Assembly (NCBI RefSeq): GCF_009734425.1
Contig: NZ_CP046455.1
Span: 2,480,001 to 2,544,000, forward strand
DNA: 64,000 nucleotides
Source of the DNA: Corynebacterium occultum
Lineage (GTDB): Bacteria; Actinomycetota; Actinomycetes; Mycobacteriales; Mycobacteriaceae
Direction of reading: 5' to 3'
The notes under the pieces are model-generated. The model had not been told where the DNA came from. It worked only from the letters and a program-made list of their open reading frames with translations, and ran no database searches. The position numbers were made by a program, and so were the translations under genes. The stretch's first letter is position 1; the number at the start of each line of letters is the position of its first letter. Below, in pieces: positions 53,198 through 61,780 of the stretch.

Positions 53198-54469
53198 CTA
53201 GCCCAGGGAGATCTCACCCTTGACGGCCGGCAGTGCGATATCACTGCGGTAGTGGCCGCCTTCCAGGGAGATTCCGGAGAGGGTGGCGTAGGCACGCTCC
53301 CGGGCCTGCTCCAGGTCGGTGCCGACCCCGACGATGCTGAGCACCCGGCCACCATTGGCCACCAGCTGCCCCTGCTCATTGCGGGCGGTACCGGCATGCA
53401 GCACGGTCTCGGAGGGTTCGGCACCGCTGAGCACATCCCCCTTCCGTGGGGAAGCCGGGTAACCATCGGCAGCCAGCACCACGGTAAGGGCGGAACCCTC
53501 CTCCCAGGTCAAGGGAGCATGTTCGGCCAGGGTGCCCCGGGCGACGGAGTCCAGCAGGGTGGCCAGGGGGGTCTTCAGCAGTGCCAGCACCGCCTGGGTC
53601 TCCGGATCACCGAAACGGGCGTTGAACTCGATCACGGAGGGGCCCTCCGCACCCCAGGCCAGACCGGCGTAGAGCAGACCCGAGTAGGGGGTGCCGCGGG
53701 CGACCATTTCCTTGGCCACCGGGACGCAGACCTCATTGACGATGCGGTCCACACCCGTCACCGGCAGCCAGGGCAGCGGGGTGTAGGCACCCATGCCACC
53801 GGTGTTCGGGCCCTCATCATTGTCATAGGCGCGCTTGTGGTCCTGGGCTGGCAGCAGGGGCACGACGGTCTCGCCGTCGACCAGGCAGAAGAGTGAAATC
53901 TCCGGGCCATCCAGGAAGCTCTCCAGCAGCACCGGGTTACCGGCGGCAAGAACCGCGTCGACGTGCTCCCGGGCGGCGGCCCGGTCGGTGGTCACCACCA
54001 CACCCTTGCCGGCGGCCAGGCCATCATCCTTGACCACCCAATTGGGGCCGAAATTGTCCAGGGCCGACTCGATCTCATCCTCTGCGGCGTCGGGGTGCAG
54101 GGCCTGCGCCTGGGCGGTCTTCACACCGGCGGCAGCCATGACGTCCTTGGCGAAGGCCTTGGAACCCTCGATCTTCGCCGCCTCACCGGAGGGTCCGAAG
54201 ACCGCGAAACCGGCTTCCCGCAGGACATCGGCAACCCCTGCGACCAGCGGGATCTCCGGGCCGATGACCACAAGGTCAGCCCCGATCTCCTGGGCCAGGG
54301 CGGTGGTGGCCGCCCCATCAGTGACATCGGCCAGGGGGTGGACAGCGGAGATCGCAGCCATACCGGCATTACCGGGGGCGACGTGAAGTTCAGTGGTGGC
54401 GGGGTCCTTCTGCAGGCCCAACAGCAGGGCGTGCTCGCGGGCACCGGAACCAATTACGAGGATGCGCAT
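53198..54469 (-). CDS. purD: Phosphoribosylamine-glycine ligase
   Basis: GAR synthetase, 423 residues, ATP-grasp fold: [15 protein letters not shown] at the start, [79 protein letters not shown] and [12 protein letters not shown] all present. Second step of purine synthesis. Monocistronic with a strong terminator. Confidence 0.97.
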   Translation of the reverse strand: MRILVIGSGAREHALLLGLQKDPATTELHVAPGNAGMAAISAVHPLADVTDGAATTALAQEIGADLVVIGPEIPLVAGVADVLREAGFAVFGPSGEAAKIEGSKAFAKDVMAAAGVKTAQAQALHPDAAEDEIESALDNFGPNWVVKDDGLAAGKGVVVTTDRAAAREHVDAVLAAGNPVLLESFLDGPEISLFCLVDGETVVPLLPAQDHKRAYDNDEGPNTGGMGAYTPLPWLPVTGVDRIVNEVCVPVAKEMVARGTPYSGLLYAGLAWGAEGPSVIEFNARFGDPETQAVLALLKTPLATLLDSVARGTLAEHAPLTWEEGSALTVVLAADGYPASPRKGDVLSGAEPSETVLHAGTARNEQGQLVANGGRVLSIVGVGTDLEQARERAYATLSGISLEGGHYRSDIALPAVKGEISLG

Positions 54470-54632
54470 GGTTCATATTCTAACCATCCCGCCCTCTCCC
54501 CCCATTGCGGTGCTACTCCGGGTTTTGTCAAGGGTGTGACTTGCAGCTTCGTTTGGCGGCTTTCTAGCAACTGCAGATGGCGGTTTTAAATGTAGGAGTG
54601 CCCATGCCAACAGCACCCTTTAGGGTGGAACC

Positions 54633-55022
54633 ATGACTGATGAGCAGCATGGCCGCCGGGTGACCTATGTGACCTGGAATCTCGTGGCCACAGGTGTGCT
54701 TGGAGTCTTGGCGTTCGGAGACGTAGTTCCTGCCCTGGTGGATGCCCCTGGTCCCCCGGTTCTGTGGGTTATCAGTGCGGCTGTCGTAGCAGCCTTGGCG
54801 TGGGCCGTGTGGAAACGTCGCCGTCGACCCACGTGGCTTCTTCCCCGTCTCTACCTTTTAAGCGCGATTCCGGTGGGGCTTACCTTGCTGGTGACTAACT
54901 CGATGACTGCGTTCTGGCTCGGCGCCATCTGGTTGTTGATCTTCCCGGCCCTCCTGAGCGGTGACTGGCTTGACCGATGGCTGGGTGCTCCTGCTCAGCC
55001 GCCATCAACGCATCACCGTTAG
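54633..55022 (+). CDS. Small membrane protein
   Basis: A 129-residue protein with about four hydrophobic segments (near 13-30, 42-60, 72-88, 92-108) and an Arg-rich loop KRRRRPTW. Not assigned to a family. The gap upstream (54470-54632) should hold its promoter. It seems single. Confidence rests on consistent helices and an ATG with purines upstream (AGGGTGGAACC). Confidence 0.55.
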   Translation: MTDEQHGRRVTYVTWNLVATGVLGVLAFGDVVPALVDAPGPPVLWVISAAVVAALAWAVWKRRRRPTWLLPRLYLLSAIPVGLTLLVTNSMTAFWLGAIWLLIFPALLSGDWLDRWLGAPAQPPSTHHR

Positions 55023-55266
55023 CATCAGTTCTTTTAGGTGATTCCGATGATCAGGGTGAAGCGGGCGGCTTCGACAGTGCTGTTGCAAACTCGCCATCAT
55101 CCGCCCGGACGGCACCGATGACGCCTACGTCGAAAGATATCACCAGCGACTATCCCCATTATGGGGACACCCACAAGGTAACAGGAGCGACAGAAGCCCC
55201 GGCGCCGCCGGGAAAGGGGGCGGTGAACCGCACCCCTGAAGAAGCTTTCCGAGTACCCTCAGATCC

Positions 55267-55692
55267 ATGAGCAGCGTTTTCACCAAGATCATCAACGGCG
55301 AACTACCGGGCCGTTTCATCTACCGCGATGACACCACCGTCGCTTTCCTCAGCATCGAACCCGTCGCCTATGGCCATGTCCTGGTCATCCCCGTGGCGGA
55401 GGTGGACAAGTGGACCGACCTTGACCCGCAAACCTGGAACCAGGTCAATGAGGTGGCCCAGAACATCGGCCGTGCCATCATCGAGATCTTCGGCTCTGAG
55501 CGGGCCGGTTATCTGATCGCCGGTTTCGAGGTCCCCCACGCCCACATCCACGTCTTCCCGGCCAATGACATGTCCGGCTACAGCCTGAGCAACACCATGC
55601 GTGCCGATGCCACCGACCCCGCCAAGATGGATGATGCAGCAGCCCGCCTGCGCGAGGCCCTCGATACCGATGAGCAGGGTTTCCCGCGCTAA
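55267..55692 (+). CDS. HIT-family nucleotide hydrolase
   Basis: A 141-residue histidine-triad protein: SVFTKIINGELPGRFIYRDD at the start and the catalytic HAHIHVFP near residue 97. Such enzymes hydrolyse AMP-lysine or other aminoacyl-type phosphoramidates. It starts just nine bases upstream of the lipase-like gene's start context (stop 55692, next start 55702), so they probably form an operon. Confidence 0.92.
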   Translation: MSSVFTKIINGELPGRFIYRDDTTVAFLSIEPVAYGHVLVIPVAEVDKWTDLDPQTWNQVNEVAQNIGRAIIEIFGSERAGYLIAGFEVPHAHIHVFPANDMSGYSLSNTMRADATDPAKMDDAAARLREALDTDEQGFPR

Positions 55693-55701
55693 TCTTGAGG
55701 G

Positions 55702-56349
55702 ATGAGCTGGCTGACCACCATCATCCCCACCCGTGGGGAATTACCCGAACTGCCGGGGCTCGTCCCCGGTGGCCCCACCCCGGTGCTCTTCCTGCACGGG
55801 GTGCTGGCCTCCCCCGGTAACTTCGAGGGTGCCATCCGGTCCCTGCTGGAACAGGGTGTTCCCGTGATCGCCCCGACCTACGGGGACCGGGGCACCGGGG
55901 ACATTCACAGCTCCTTCCGGGAGCTGGAGGACATGCTCGGCACCGAGGTCTTGTCCCAGCACGATCAGATCGACATTGTCGGCCATTCCCTGGGTGGCCG
56001 GCTGGGTCTGGAGCTGGCCCACCATTTCCCTGCCAGGGTCCGCACCCTGGTCGGTATCGGCGCCATATACCGGGGTGTGCCCCGCGGGAGCACCCTCGGC
56101 GCGAAGCTCTTCCACACCGCCCTCGGCACGCTCGGGGGTCCCGCTTACCGGCAGATCATGGTGTCCACCCCCATGTCCGCGGCTCTGCCCCAACACACCA
56201 GGGTCATCTCCCTGGTCTCTGATCGCGACAGCATCGTGCCGGTCTCTTCGGCGGAGCTGGGTGAGATCCGCCGTCTGAAGGGGGTGCGTCATGAGCACCT
56301 GCCGCAGCAGACCGAGGCGATCCTCCAGGCTCTGGCCTGGCGGGAGTAG
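55702..56349 (+). CDS. Lipase-like alpha/beta hydrolase
   Basis: A 215-residue hydrolase with LFLHGVLASPGNF (oxyanion motif), the nucleophile Ser in GHSLGGRLG (about residue 94), Asp in SDRDSIVPVS and His in GVRHEHLP. It resembles small triacylglycerol lipase/esterase family proteins. No signal peptide is visible. Nine bases after the HIT gene. Confidence 0.83.
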   Translation: MSWLTTIIPTRGELPELPGLVPGGPTPVLFLHGVLASPGNFEGAIRSLLEQGVPVIAPTYGDRGTGDIHSSFRELEDMLGTEVLSQHDQIDIVGHSLGGRLGLELAHHFPARVRTLVGIGAIYRGVPRGSTLGAKLFHTALGTLGGPAYRQIMVSTPMSAALPQHTRVISLVSDRDSIVPVSSAELGEIRRLKGVRHEHLPQQTEAILQALAWRE

Positions 56350-56376
56350 CACTCCGCCCTGAGCTGGGCCTCGCCG

Positions 56377-57834
56377 CTAAAGGTCCCGCAGCCGTTTCAG
56401 CCGCACCGTGAAGGTGGTGCCCTCCCCCGGCGCGCTGTGCACCGCGATGCTGCCCCCGTGTTGTTCGACCAGTGATTTCACGATGGCCAGGCCCAGGCCG
56501 GAGCCCCCGGAGATTCGGGAGCGGGAGGAGTCCTCCCGGTAGAAGCGTTCGAAGATGTGGGCGGCGACCTCTGGTTCCATGCCGCGGCCGGTGTCGGTGA
56601 CTTCGGTGACCACGTCTTCACCGGAGAAGGTGTAGCGCAGGGTGACGGCTGATTCGGGGCCGCCGTGCACCAGTCCGTTGGTGACCAGGTTGAGCAGCAC
56701 CTGATGGAGTCTGCCGGGGTCGCCGTTGACCACCGGCACCGCGGAGGTGTCATTGACGATGTTGATCTGCCGTCCCGGGAAGGCGCCGCGGGCGGTGCTG
56801 GCCACCCCGAGGCCGAGTTCGAGCAGGTCCACGGGTCTTTTATCCAGTTTCGCCTCTTCGGCGCGGGTGAGTGCGAGCAGGTCCTCGACCAGGGCGCTCA
56901 TGCGGCGGGATTCATCGTCGATTTTGGTGAGTACCCGGTCGATGTCCTGGGTGGCTCCGGAGCGGTAGAGCTCGGTGTAGCCACGGACGGAGGTCAGTGG
57001 GGTGCGGAGTTCGTGGGAGGCGTCGCCGACGAAGCGGCGCATCTGCCCTTCCTTGGCCTGCGCATTTTCCACGGAGGTCTGTACCTGTTCCAGCATGACG
57101 TTCAGGGCCTGTGACAGTTGTCCGACTTCGGTGTGGCCGGGCCATCGGGGCACCCTGCGGTCGAGGTCTCCGGCGGCGATGGCCTGGGCGGTGCGTTCGA
57201 CTTCCCGGAGGGGACGGAGGGCACGACGGATGAGGTAGTAGCCCATGGCAGCCATCACGGAGAGCACCAGGAGGCTGATCACCACCAGCCCGGTGTTGAG
57301 TCGGCGCAGCAGGTGGTCTTCGCTGTTGAGGTCCTTGGCCACCACGGTGGTGATGCCCTCCTCTGCCACGGCGAGGGCCCGCCAGCGGATGTCGCCGGTG
57401 GAGTCGGCGGAGGAACCCACCGTTGCGGGTTCGGCGCCGATGACCAGTTGGGAGGCGTCGGGGATGGCGCCGCGGTCGTTGAAGGCGAAGATGTTGCCGT
57501 CGGGGAAGATCTTCAGGACCACATAGTCGGAGGGTGGTCTGGCACCGAGGTTGGCGACGAAGATTTCGGAGCTGCTGGCCCAGCCGTCGAGGGAGCTGTG
57601 CAGTTCATCGTCGATGCGGGTGTAGACGCTCTCCTTCATGATGCTCGACACCGCCACCGCGCTGGCGGCCAGTCCGAGCCCGGAGATGGAGATGATCAGC
57701 ACCACCAGCCAGGTTCGCAGGGGGATGGTGCGGCTGATGGAGAAGCGGTGCTCCCCCACCCGCTTTTCGACGCCCCCCTCATCCGCCGGGAGACGGCGGT
57801 CGGCGTAGGGGTTGGGGAACTGTTCTTCGGCCAT
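56377..57834 (-). CDS. phoS: Phosphate-starvation sensor histidine kinase PhoS
   Basis: A 485-residue sensor kinase. Two membrane helices (about 39-62 and 181-203) flank an extracytoplasmic sensor (68-178). A HAMP domain (about 203-255) precedes the H-box with His274 (DASHELRTPL), then N-box, G1 (TGRGM) and G2 boxes. The pairing, length and location beside pqo match PhoS of C. glutamicum. It should phosphorylate PhoR (57855-58568) when phosphate is low. It overlaps nothing but lies 20 bases downstream of phoR. Confidence 0.88.
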   Translation of the reverse strand: MAEEQFPNPYADRRLPADEGGVEKRVGEHRFSISRTIPLRTWLVVLIISISGLGLAASAVAVSSIMKESVYTRIDDELHSSLDGWASSSEIFVANLGARPPSDYVVLKIFPDGNIFAFNDRGAIPDASQLVIGAEPATVGSSADSTGDIRWRALAVAEEGITTVVAKDLNSEDHLLRRLNTGLVVISLLVLSVMAAMGYYLIRRALRPLREVERTAQAIAAGDLDRRVPRWPGHTEVGQLSQALNVMLEQVQTSVENAQAKEGQMRRFVGDASHELRTPLTSVRGYTELYRSGATQDIDRVLTKIDDESRRMSALVEDLLALTRAEEAKLDKRPVDLLELGLGVASTARGAFPGRQINIVNDTSAVPVVNGDPGRLHQVLLNLVTNGLVHGGPESAVTLRYTFSGEDVVTEVTDTGRGMEPEVAAHIFERFYREDSSRSRISGGSGLGLAIVKSLVEQHGGSIAVHSAPGEGTTFTVRLKRLRDL

Positions 57835-57854
57835 CTGTTTCTTAACCGGACCTT

Positions 57855-58568
57855 CTAGTTGCGCGGCATGCGGAGGACGTATCCGACACCTCGGACGGTG
57901 TGGATCAGTGGGGTGTCACCGGTGTCGATTTTGCGGCGCAGGTAGGAGATGTAGGATTCGACGACATTGCCGTCCCCACCGAAGTCGTAGTGCCAGACAT
58001 TGTCCAGGATCTTCGCCTTGGAAAGCACCACCTCAGCGTTGAGCATCAGGTAGCGCAGCAGGTTGAATTCAGTGGGGGAAAGTTCGATCAGCTCTCCGTC
58101 CCGGGTTACCTCATGGGTGTCATCATTGAGTTCGAGGTCGGCGTAGCTGAGGGTGGCTTCATCTTCGAGCTCGTCCTTGGGCTGGCCGCGGCGCAGGATG
58201 ACCCGCAGGCGGGTGATCACCTCCTCCAGGGAGAAGGGTTTGGTCACGTAGTCATCGGCGCCGATGGTCAGTCCGTGGATACGATGTTCCACCGCGTCTT
58301 TGGCGGTCAGGTAGAGGACGGGACCGTCGAGGCCGTCGGCACGCAGTTTGCTGAGCAGTTCGAAGCCGTCCATGCCCGGCATCATCACGTCCAGGATGAA
58401 GGCATCGGGGCGGAATTCCCGGGCGATGCCCAGGGCATCGGCGCCGGATTGGGCAGTGCGGACATCAAAGCCCTGGAATTTCAGGCTGACCGTGAGTAAT
58501 TCAACGATATTGGGTTCATCATCGACAACCAGGACCTTGACGACCTTTTCATTGGAGTCTTTCATCAT
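57855..58568 (-). CDS. phoR: Response regulator PhoR (OmpR family)
   Basis: A 237-residue OmpR/PhoB-type regulator. The receiver domain has Asp60 as the phosphoacceptor (FILDVMMPGMDG), acidic pair Asp16-Asp17 and the conserved Thr and Lys in YLTAKD; the winged-helix DNA-binding domain follows about residue 140 (SPTEFNLLRYLMLNAEVVLSK, YISYLRRKIDTGDTPLIHTVRGVGYVLR). It likely activates pstS and nucH in this window. First gene of phoR-phoS. Confidence 0.9.
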   Translation of the reverse strand: MMKDSNEKVVKVLVVDDEPNIVELLTVSLKFQGFDVRTAQSGADALGIAREFRPDAFILDVMMPGMDGFELLSKLRADGLDGPVLYLTAKDAVEHRIHGLTIGADDYVTKPFSLEEVITRLRVILRRGQPKDELEDEATLSYADLELNDDTHEVTRDGELIELSPTEFNLLRYLMLNAEVVLSKAKILDNVWHYDFGGDGNVVESYISYLRRKIDTGDTPLIHTVRGVGYVLRMPRN

Positions 58569-58777
58569 TCACCACTTTCTCTTCACCCAGCCGGGGATGG
58601 TCCGGGTGATCCGGGGTCAGACCTGACCCTGCTTTCCCACTCTTCTCCACTTGAGTTAACCCCACCGCTCTGGAGCACAGCTGGGTGAATCCTGAGAGTT
58701 CACTGTCAGGAAGGGAATGTGTCGGCGATCTCCACCTTTGCTGCTCAGCGGCCTGACGCTGCTATGGTCGATGCGCA

Positions 58778-59809
58778 ATGACTGAGAAAAAGAACATAAG
58801 CGAGGGGCGGCTGGTTCCCGCCCGCGAGATGAAGGTGCCCGCAACCCATGCCGGCCGACGCCTGGACAAGTACCTGCGGGCCGAACTCAAGGGAGTGCCG
58901 GCCACGCTGCTCTTCCGGCTGCTGCGCAAGGGCAAGGTCAGGATCAATGGCCGGCGGGCCCAACCCAGCTACCGGCTGGAGGAAGGCGACCTGCTCAAGC
59001 TTCCCCAGCTGCGGCTGCCGGACGCCATTCCCCCACCGGAGCTTCCCGCACCTCTCCTACGGGAGATCAAGGAATCCATCATCCATGAGGATGAGGCACT
59101 GATCGTGCTGAATAAACCCGCCGGCCTGGCCGTGCATGTCGGCTCCGGGGTTTCCGGCGGGGTGATCGAGGCCCTGCGCCAGCTGCGCCCCGGGGAACCC
59201 GGCCTGGAGCTGGTGCACCGCCTGGACCGTGACACCTCCGGCCTGCTGATGGTGGCCAAATCACCCATCATGCTGCGCCACCTGCAGGAGATCCTGCGGG
59301 AGGGACATTCCCTCCGACGCCGCTACCTGGCCCTGGTGCAGGGCTCTTGGCCGGCGGAGCTGAAGGAGATCAAAGCTCCGCTGCAGCGCACCCCGACCAC
59401 GGTGCTGGTCAGTGATGAGGGGCTGCCCGCCCTGACCCGTTTCCGGGTCCAGCGCCGTTTCGGTGCCAAAGCCACCCTGGTGCAGGCCGAGCTGGTCACG
59501 GGCCGCAAACACCAGATCCGGGTGCACAGCAGACATGCCGGCCATCCCATCATCGGGGACCCGAAGTATGGCTCCCCCACCTCCCATGACCTGATGCTCC
59601 TCCATGCCGCAGAGCTGGGAATCCCTCTGCCGGATGGCTCCACCCTCACGCTCAGCGCCCCTTATCCCCGCAGCTGGAACCGCCCCCTGGCGCAGCTTGC
59701 GGGGCGTGACCCACAACCACCGCGGGCACACCCCCGGCAGCGCCATGGTGGCGGCTACCGTGGGTATGCGGGGCACAACCGGGGCAGCGGAACCCGCCAG
59801 CGTTCCTGA
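58778..59809 (+). CDS. RluA-family pseudouridine synthase
   Basis: A 343-residue rRNA/tRNA pseudouridine synthase. An N-terminal S4 domain (about 25-90, THAGRRLDKYLRAELKG...VRINGRR) precedes the catalytic domain with Asp150 in HRLDRDTSGLLMVAK and KHQIRVHSRHAGHPIIGDPKYG. This layout matches RluC/RluD-type enzymes. The C-terminal 30 residues are basic and glycine-rich. Confidence 0.9.
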   Translation: MTEKKNISEGRLVPAREMKVPATHAGRRLDKYLRAELKGVPATLLFRLLRKGKVRINGRRAQPSYRLEEGDLLKLPQLRLPDAIPPPELPAPLLREIKESIIHEDEALIVLNKPAGLAVHVGSGVSGGVIEALRQLRPGEPGLELVHRLDRDTSGLLMVAKSPIMLRHLQEILREGHSLRRRYLALVQGSWPAELKEIKAPLQRTPTTVLVSDEGLPALTRFRVQRRFGAKATLVQAELVTGRKHQIRVHSRHAGHPIIGDPKYGSPTSHDLMLLHAAELGIPLPDGSTLTLSAPYPRSWNRPLAQLAGRDPQPPRAHPRQRHGGGYRGYAGHNRGSGTRQRS

Positions 59810-60583
59810 TCAATCCCACTGCACGTCGTTGAGATCCACACCCTCTGCTGCTGCCTGGGCTTCCACCAGGGAGAGCAGGTAGGCGGCCTGCCCCTGGTAG
59901 GTGGCGTTGAAACGTTCATCGGCCACATACATCCGGGCCAGCAGCACCTGCTTGGAGGGGGAGACCTCATACCACTGGGAGATGCTCCGGCGGTGTGCCT
60001 CCACCAGCTCGGCAGCTTCCCCGGAACCGGGGGTGAGGCCGCGCTGCGCGGCGTCGATAAGCCTTGTGATGAACTCATCATGCTCGGCCTTCACCCGCTC
60101 CCAGTCCTCCCGCCCCATCTTCTGCTGGGTGTTTCTGGACTGTTCCCATTCCGGGGTGTCACCCCAGCGCTGCTCCGCCTCCTGCTCATACTCCGGTTTC
60201 CAGTCCCCGCCGAAGATCTCCATCTTTTCCCCGGCACTCAAGGGCTTTTTCTTCATCTCATCCTCCTCAAGGATCTGATCCACTGCCCGGACCATCCGGT
60301 GCAGCTGAGCGATCCGCTCCACCAGGAGCTCACGCTGGTGTTGCAGGCGTTGTGTACCGCTACCAGGTTCGGCGAGCAGCTCCGCGATCTCCTTCAGCGG
60401 GACCCCCGCCTCCCGGTACACCAGGATCTGCAGGGCGAGCTGCAGATCTTCCTCGGTATAGAGGCGGTGCCCGGACCAGGTCCGCCACCCAGGTTCCAGG
60501 AGGCCGATGGCATCCCAGTGTCGCAGCGTGCGGGTGCTCACCTGAAGGATGTCGGCGGCTTCTCCGATCTGATAATCGCTCAT
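59810..60583 (-). CDS. MerR-family regulator with TipAS-like drug-binding domain
   Basis: A 257-residue protein: N-terminal MerR helix-turn-helix (SDYQIGEAADILQVSTRTLRHWDAIGLLEPGWRTWSGHRLYTEEDLQ), a coiled-coil linker (about 80-115) and a C-terminal TipAS-like domain (about 120-255) containing EYEQEAEQRWGDTPEWEQS and an end segment YVADERFNATYQGQAAYL. TipA proteins bind thiopeptide or other drugs and activate transcription. The ATG at 60583 is preferred over a GTG at 60592. A perfect inverted repeat lies just upstream (60601-60615). Confidence 0.88.
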   Translation of the reverse strand: MSDYQIGEAADILQVSTRTLRHWDAIGLLEPGWRTWSGHRLYTEEDLQLALQILVYREAGVPLKEIAELLAEPGSGTQRLQHQRELLVERIAQLHRMVRAVDQILEEDEMKKKPLSAGEKMEIFGGDWKPEYEQEAEQRWGDTPEWEQSRNTQQKMGREDWERVKAEHDEFITRLIDAAQRGLTPGSGEAAELVEAHRRSISQWYEVSPSKQVLLARMYVADERFNATYQGQAAYLLSLVEAQAAAEGVDLNDVQWD

Positions 60584-60600
60584 GGCACCCACTGTCCTCC

Positions 60601-60615
60601 TTGACGCTGCGTCAA
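60601..60615. promoter_or_regulatory. Inverted repeat before MerR gene (possible operator)
   Basis: TTGACGC-T-GCGTCAA, a perfect seven-base inverted repeat with one central base, 9-18 bases before the possible start codons. MerR proteins bind such dyads in their own promoters; its closeness to the start suggests a short or absent leader. Confidence 0.5.
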
Positions 60616-60635
60616 CTGCAAGGTGTGAGGGGAGA

Positions 60636-61727
60636 TCAGTTGTTGCGTCCCCGCGCAGCCACCGCCCAGGTGCCCACCACCTCGGCGGCGTTGATCACGG
60701 TGACCTCATCCACCAGATTGAGCACCAGACAGACATGGTTGGGCACCACCCGCAGCACCGTGCCCAGCTCCGGCAACGCCTCCCCCGCCGGCCAGACCAC
60801 GGTGGCGTGATGCTCGGAGAGGGCGCTGACCCGGGCCTCAGGGACTTCCATGATCCGGGCGAAACCGCTGGCCCAGGCAGGACGATCCGAACCCAGGATC
60901 TTGGAACCGGCATCAAGGATCACCTGGCCCAGATCCTTCCGGCGCGACACCACGGTGCCCGCCACCGTCAGGGCGATATCCTCCCACCTGCAACGCCCCA
61001 GCTCCAGCTGCTGGGCATCATTGAACACATAGACCCCGGGGCGGATCTCCGTGGCGGCCCCCGTTTCGGTGAGTGTCACCGAAGGGGTGGAACCACCGGA
61101 AAGTTCCAGGCCGTCAACCTCGAAACCGGCCTGCTGGAGCTGACTTCGCGCAGCCAGCAGGCAGTCGTGTTCATCCCGGGCGGCCAGGGCGGGTTGTTCG
61201 GGGGCGTAACTGTGGCCGGGGAAGGTGAACAGCCCCCGGAGCACCCGCCCCGAGCCGGCCACCGCGCGGGCGACCTCCACCACCTGATCCACCGCCACCC
61301 CGGAACGGTGGTGGCCGGAGTCGAGTTCGATCATCAGCCCGAGGTTGGCGAAGTCCACCCCGGCCCACGCAGCCGCAGCCTGCGGGGAATCAACCCCCAG
61401 CCGCAGTTCCACACCCTTGGCCAGCAGTGCCCTGATCCGCTCCTGTTTCACCGGGCTGGGCCAGAGCGGGTAGGCGATGAACAGATCCCGGCACCCCGCC
61501 TCAGCGAACACCTCCGCCTCCCCGATGGTGGCCACACTCAATCCGGTGGCACCGGCGGAAAGCTGGGCCCGCGCGATCTCGATGATCTTGTGGGTCTTGG
61601 CGTGGGGTCGCAGTTTCAGGCCCTGTTGGGCGGCGAAGCTGGCCATCTGGCTGAGGTTGCGGCCCAGCACGCCGCGCTCGATGAGAACGGTGGGGGTTTC
61701 GGGGAGGTGGTTAAGCGCTCGGTTCAT
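60636..61727 (-). CDS. D-threonine aldolase / D-serine dehydratase-like PLP enzyme
   Basis: A 363-residue enzyme of the DSD1/D-threonine aldolase family (alanine-racemase-type N-terminal barrel). The PLP lysine is Lys44 in RPHAKTHK; the metal-binding His-Cys pair is in VPNHVCLV near residue 335. Substrate could be D-threonine, D-serine or another D-3-hydroxy amino acid. The ATG at 61727 has GGGAGG only one base away; an upstream ATG at 61751 is an alternative start. Confidence 0.8.
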   Translation of the reverse strand: MNRALNHLPETPTVLIERGVLGRNLSQMASFAAQQGLKLRPHAKTHKIIEIARAQLSAGATGLSVATIGEAEVFAEAGCRDLFIAYPLWPSPVKQERIRALLAKGVELRLGVDSPQAAAAWAGVDFANLGLMIELDSGHHRSGVAVDQVVEVARAVAGSGRVLRGLFTFPGHSYAPEQPALAARDEHDCLLAARSQLQQAGFEVDGLELSGGSTPSVTLTETGAATEIRPGVYVFNDAQQLELGRCRWEDIALTVAGTVVSRRKDLGQVILDAGSKILGSDRPAWASGFARIMEVPEARVSALSEHHATVVWPAGEALPELGTVLRVVPNHVCLVLNLVDEVTVINAAEVVGTWAVAARGRNN

Positions 61728-61780
61728 GCCTCCCGAGGTTAATGCGCCCATCGACGGCGTGTCAGGGGGATGGCCCGTAC

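Noticed and set aside
54977..55270. 97-codon frame upstream of the HIT gene
   Set aside because: Overlaps the end of the membrane-protein gene, has Ser/Ala/Pro-rich composition and no family match; the gap is better read as non-coding.
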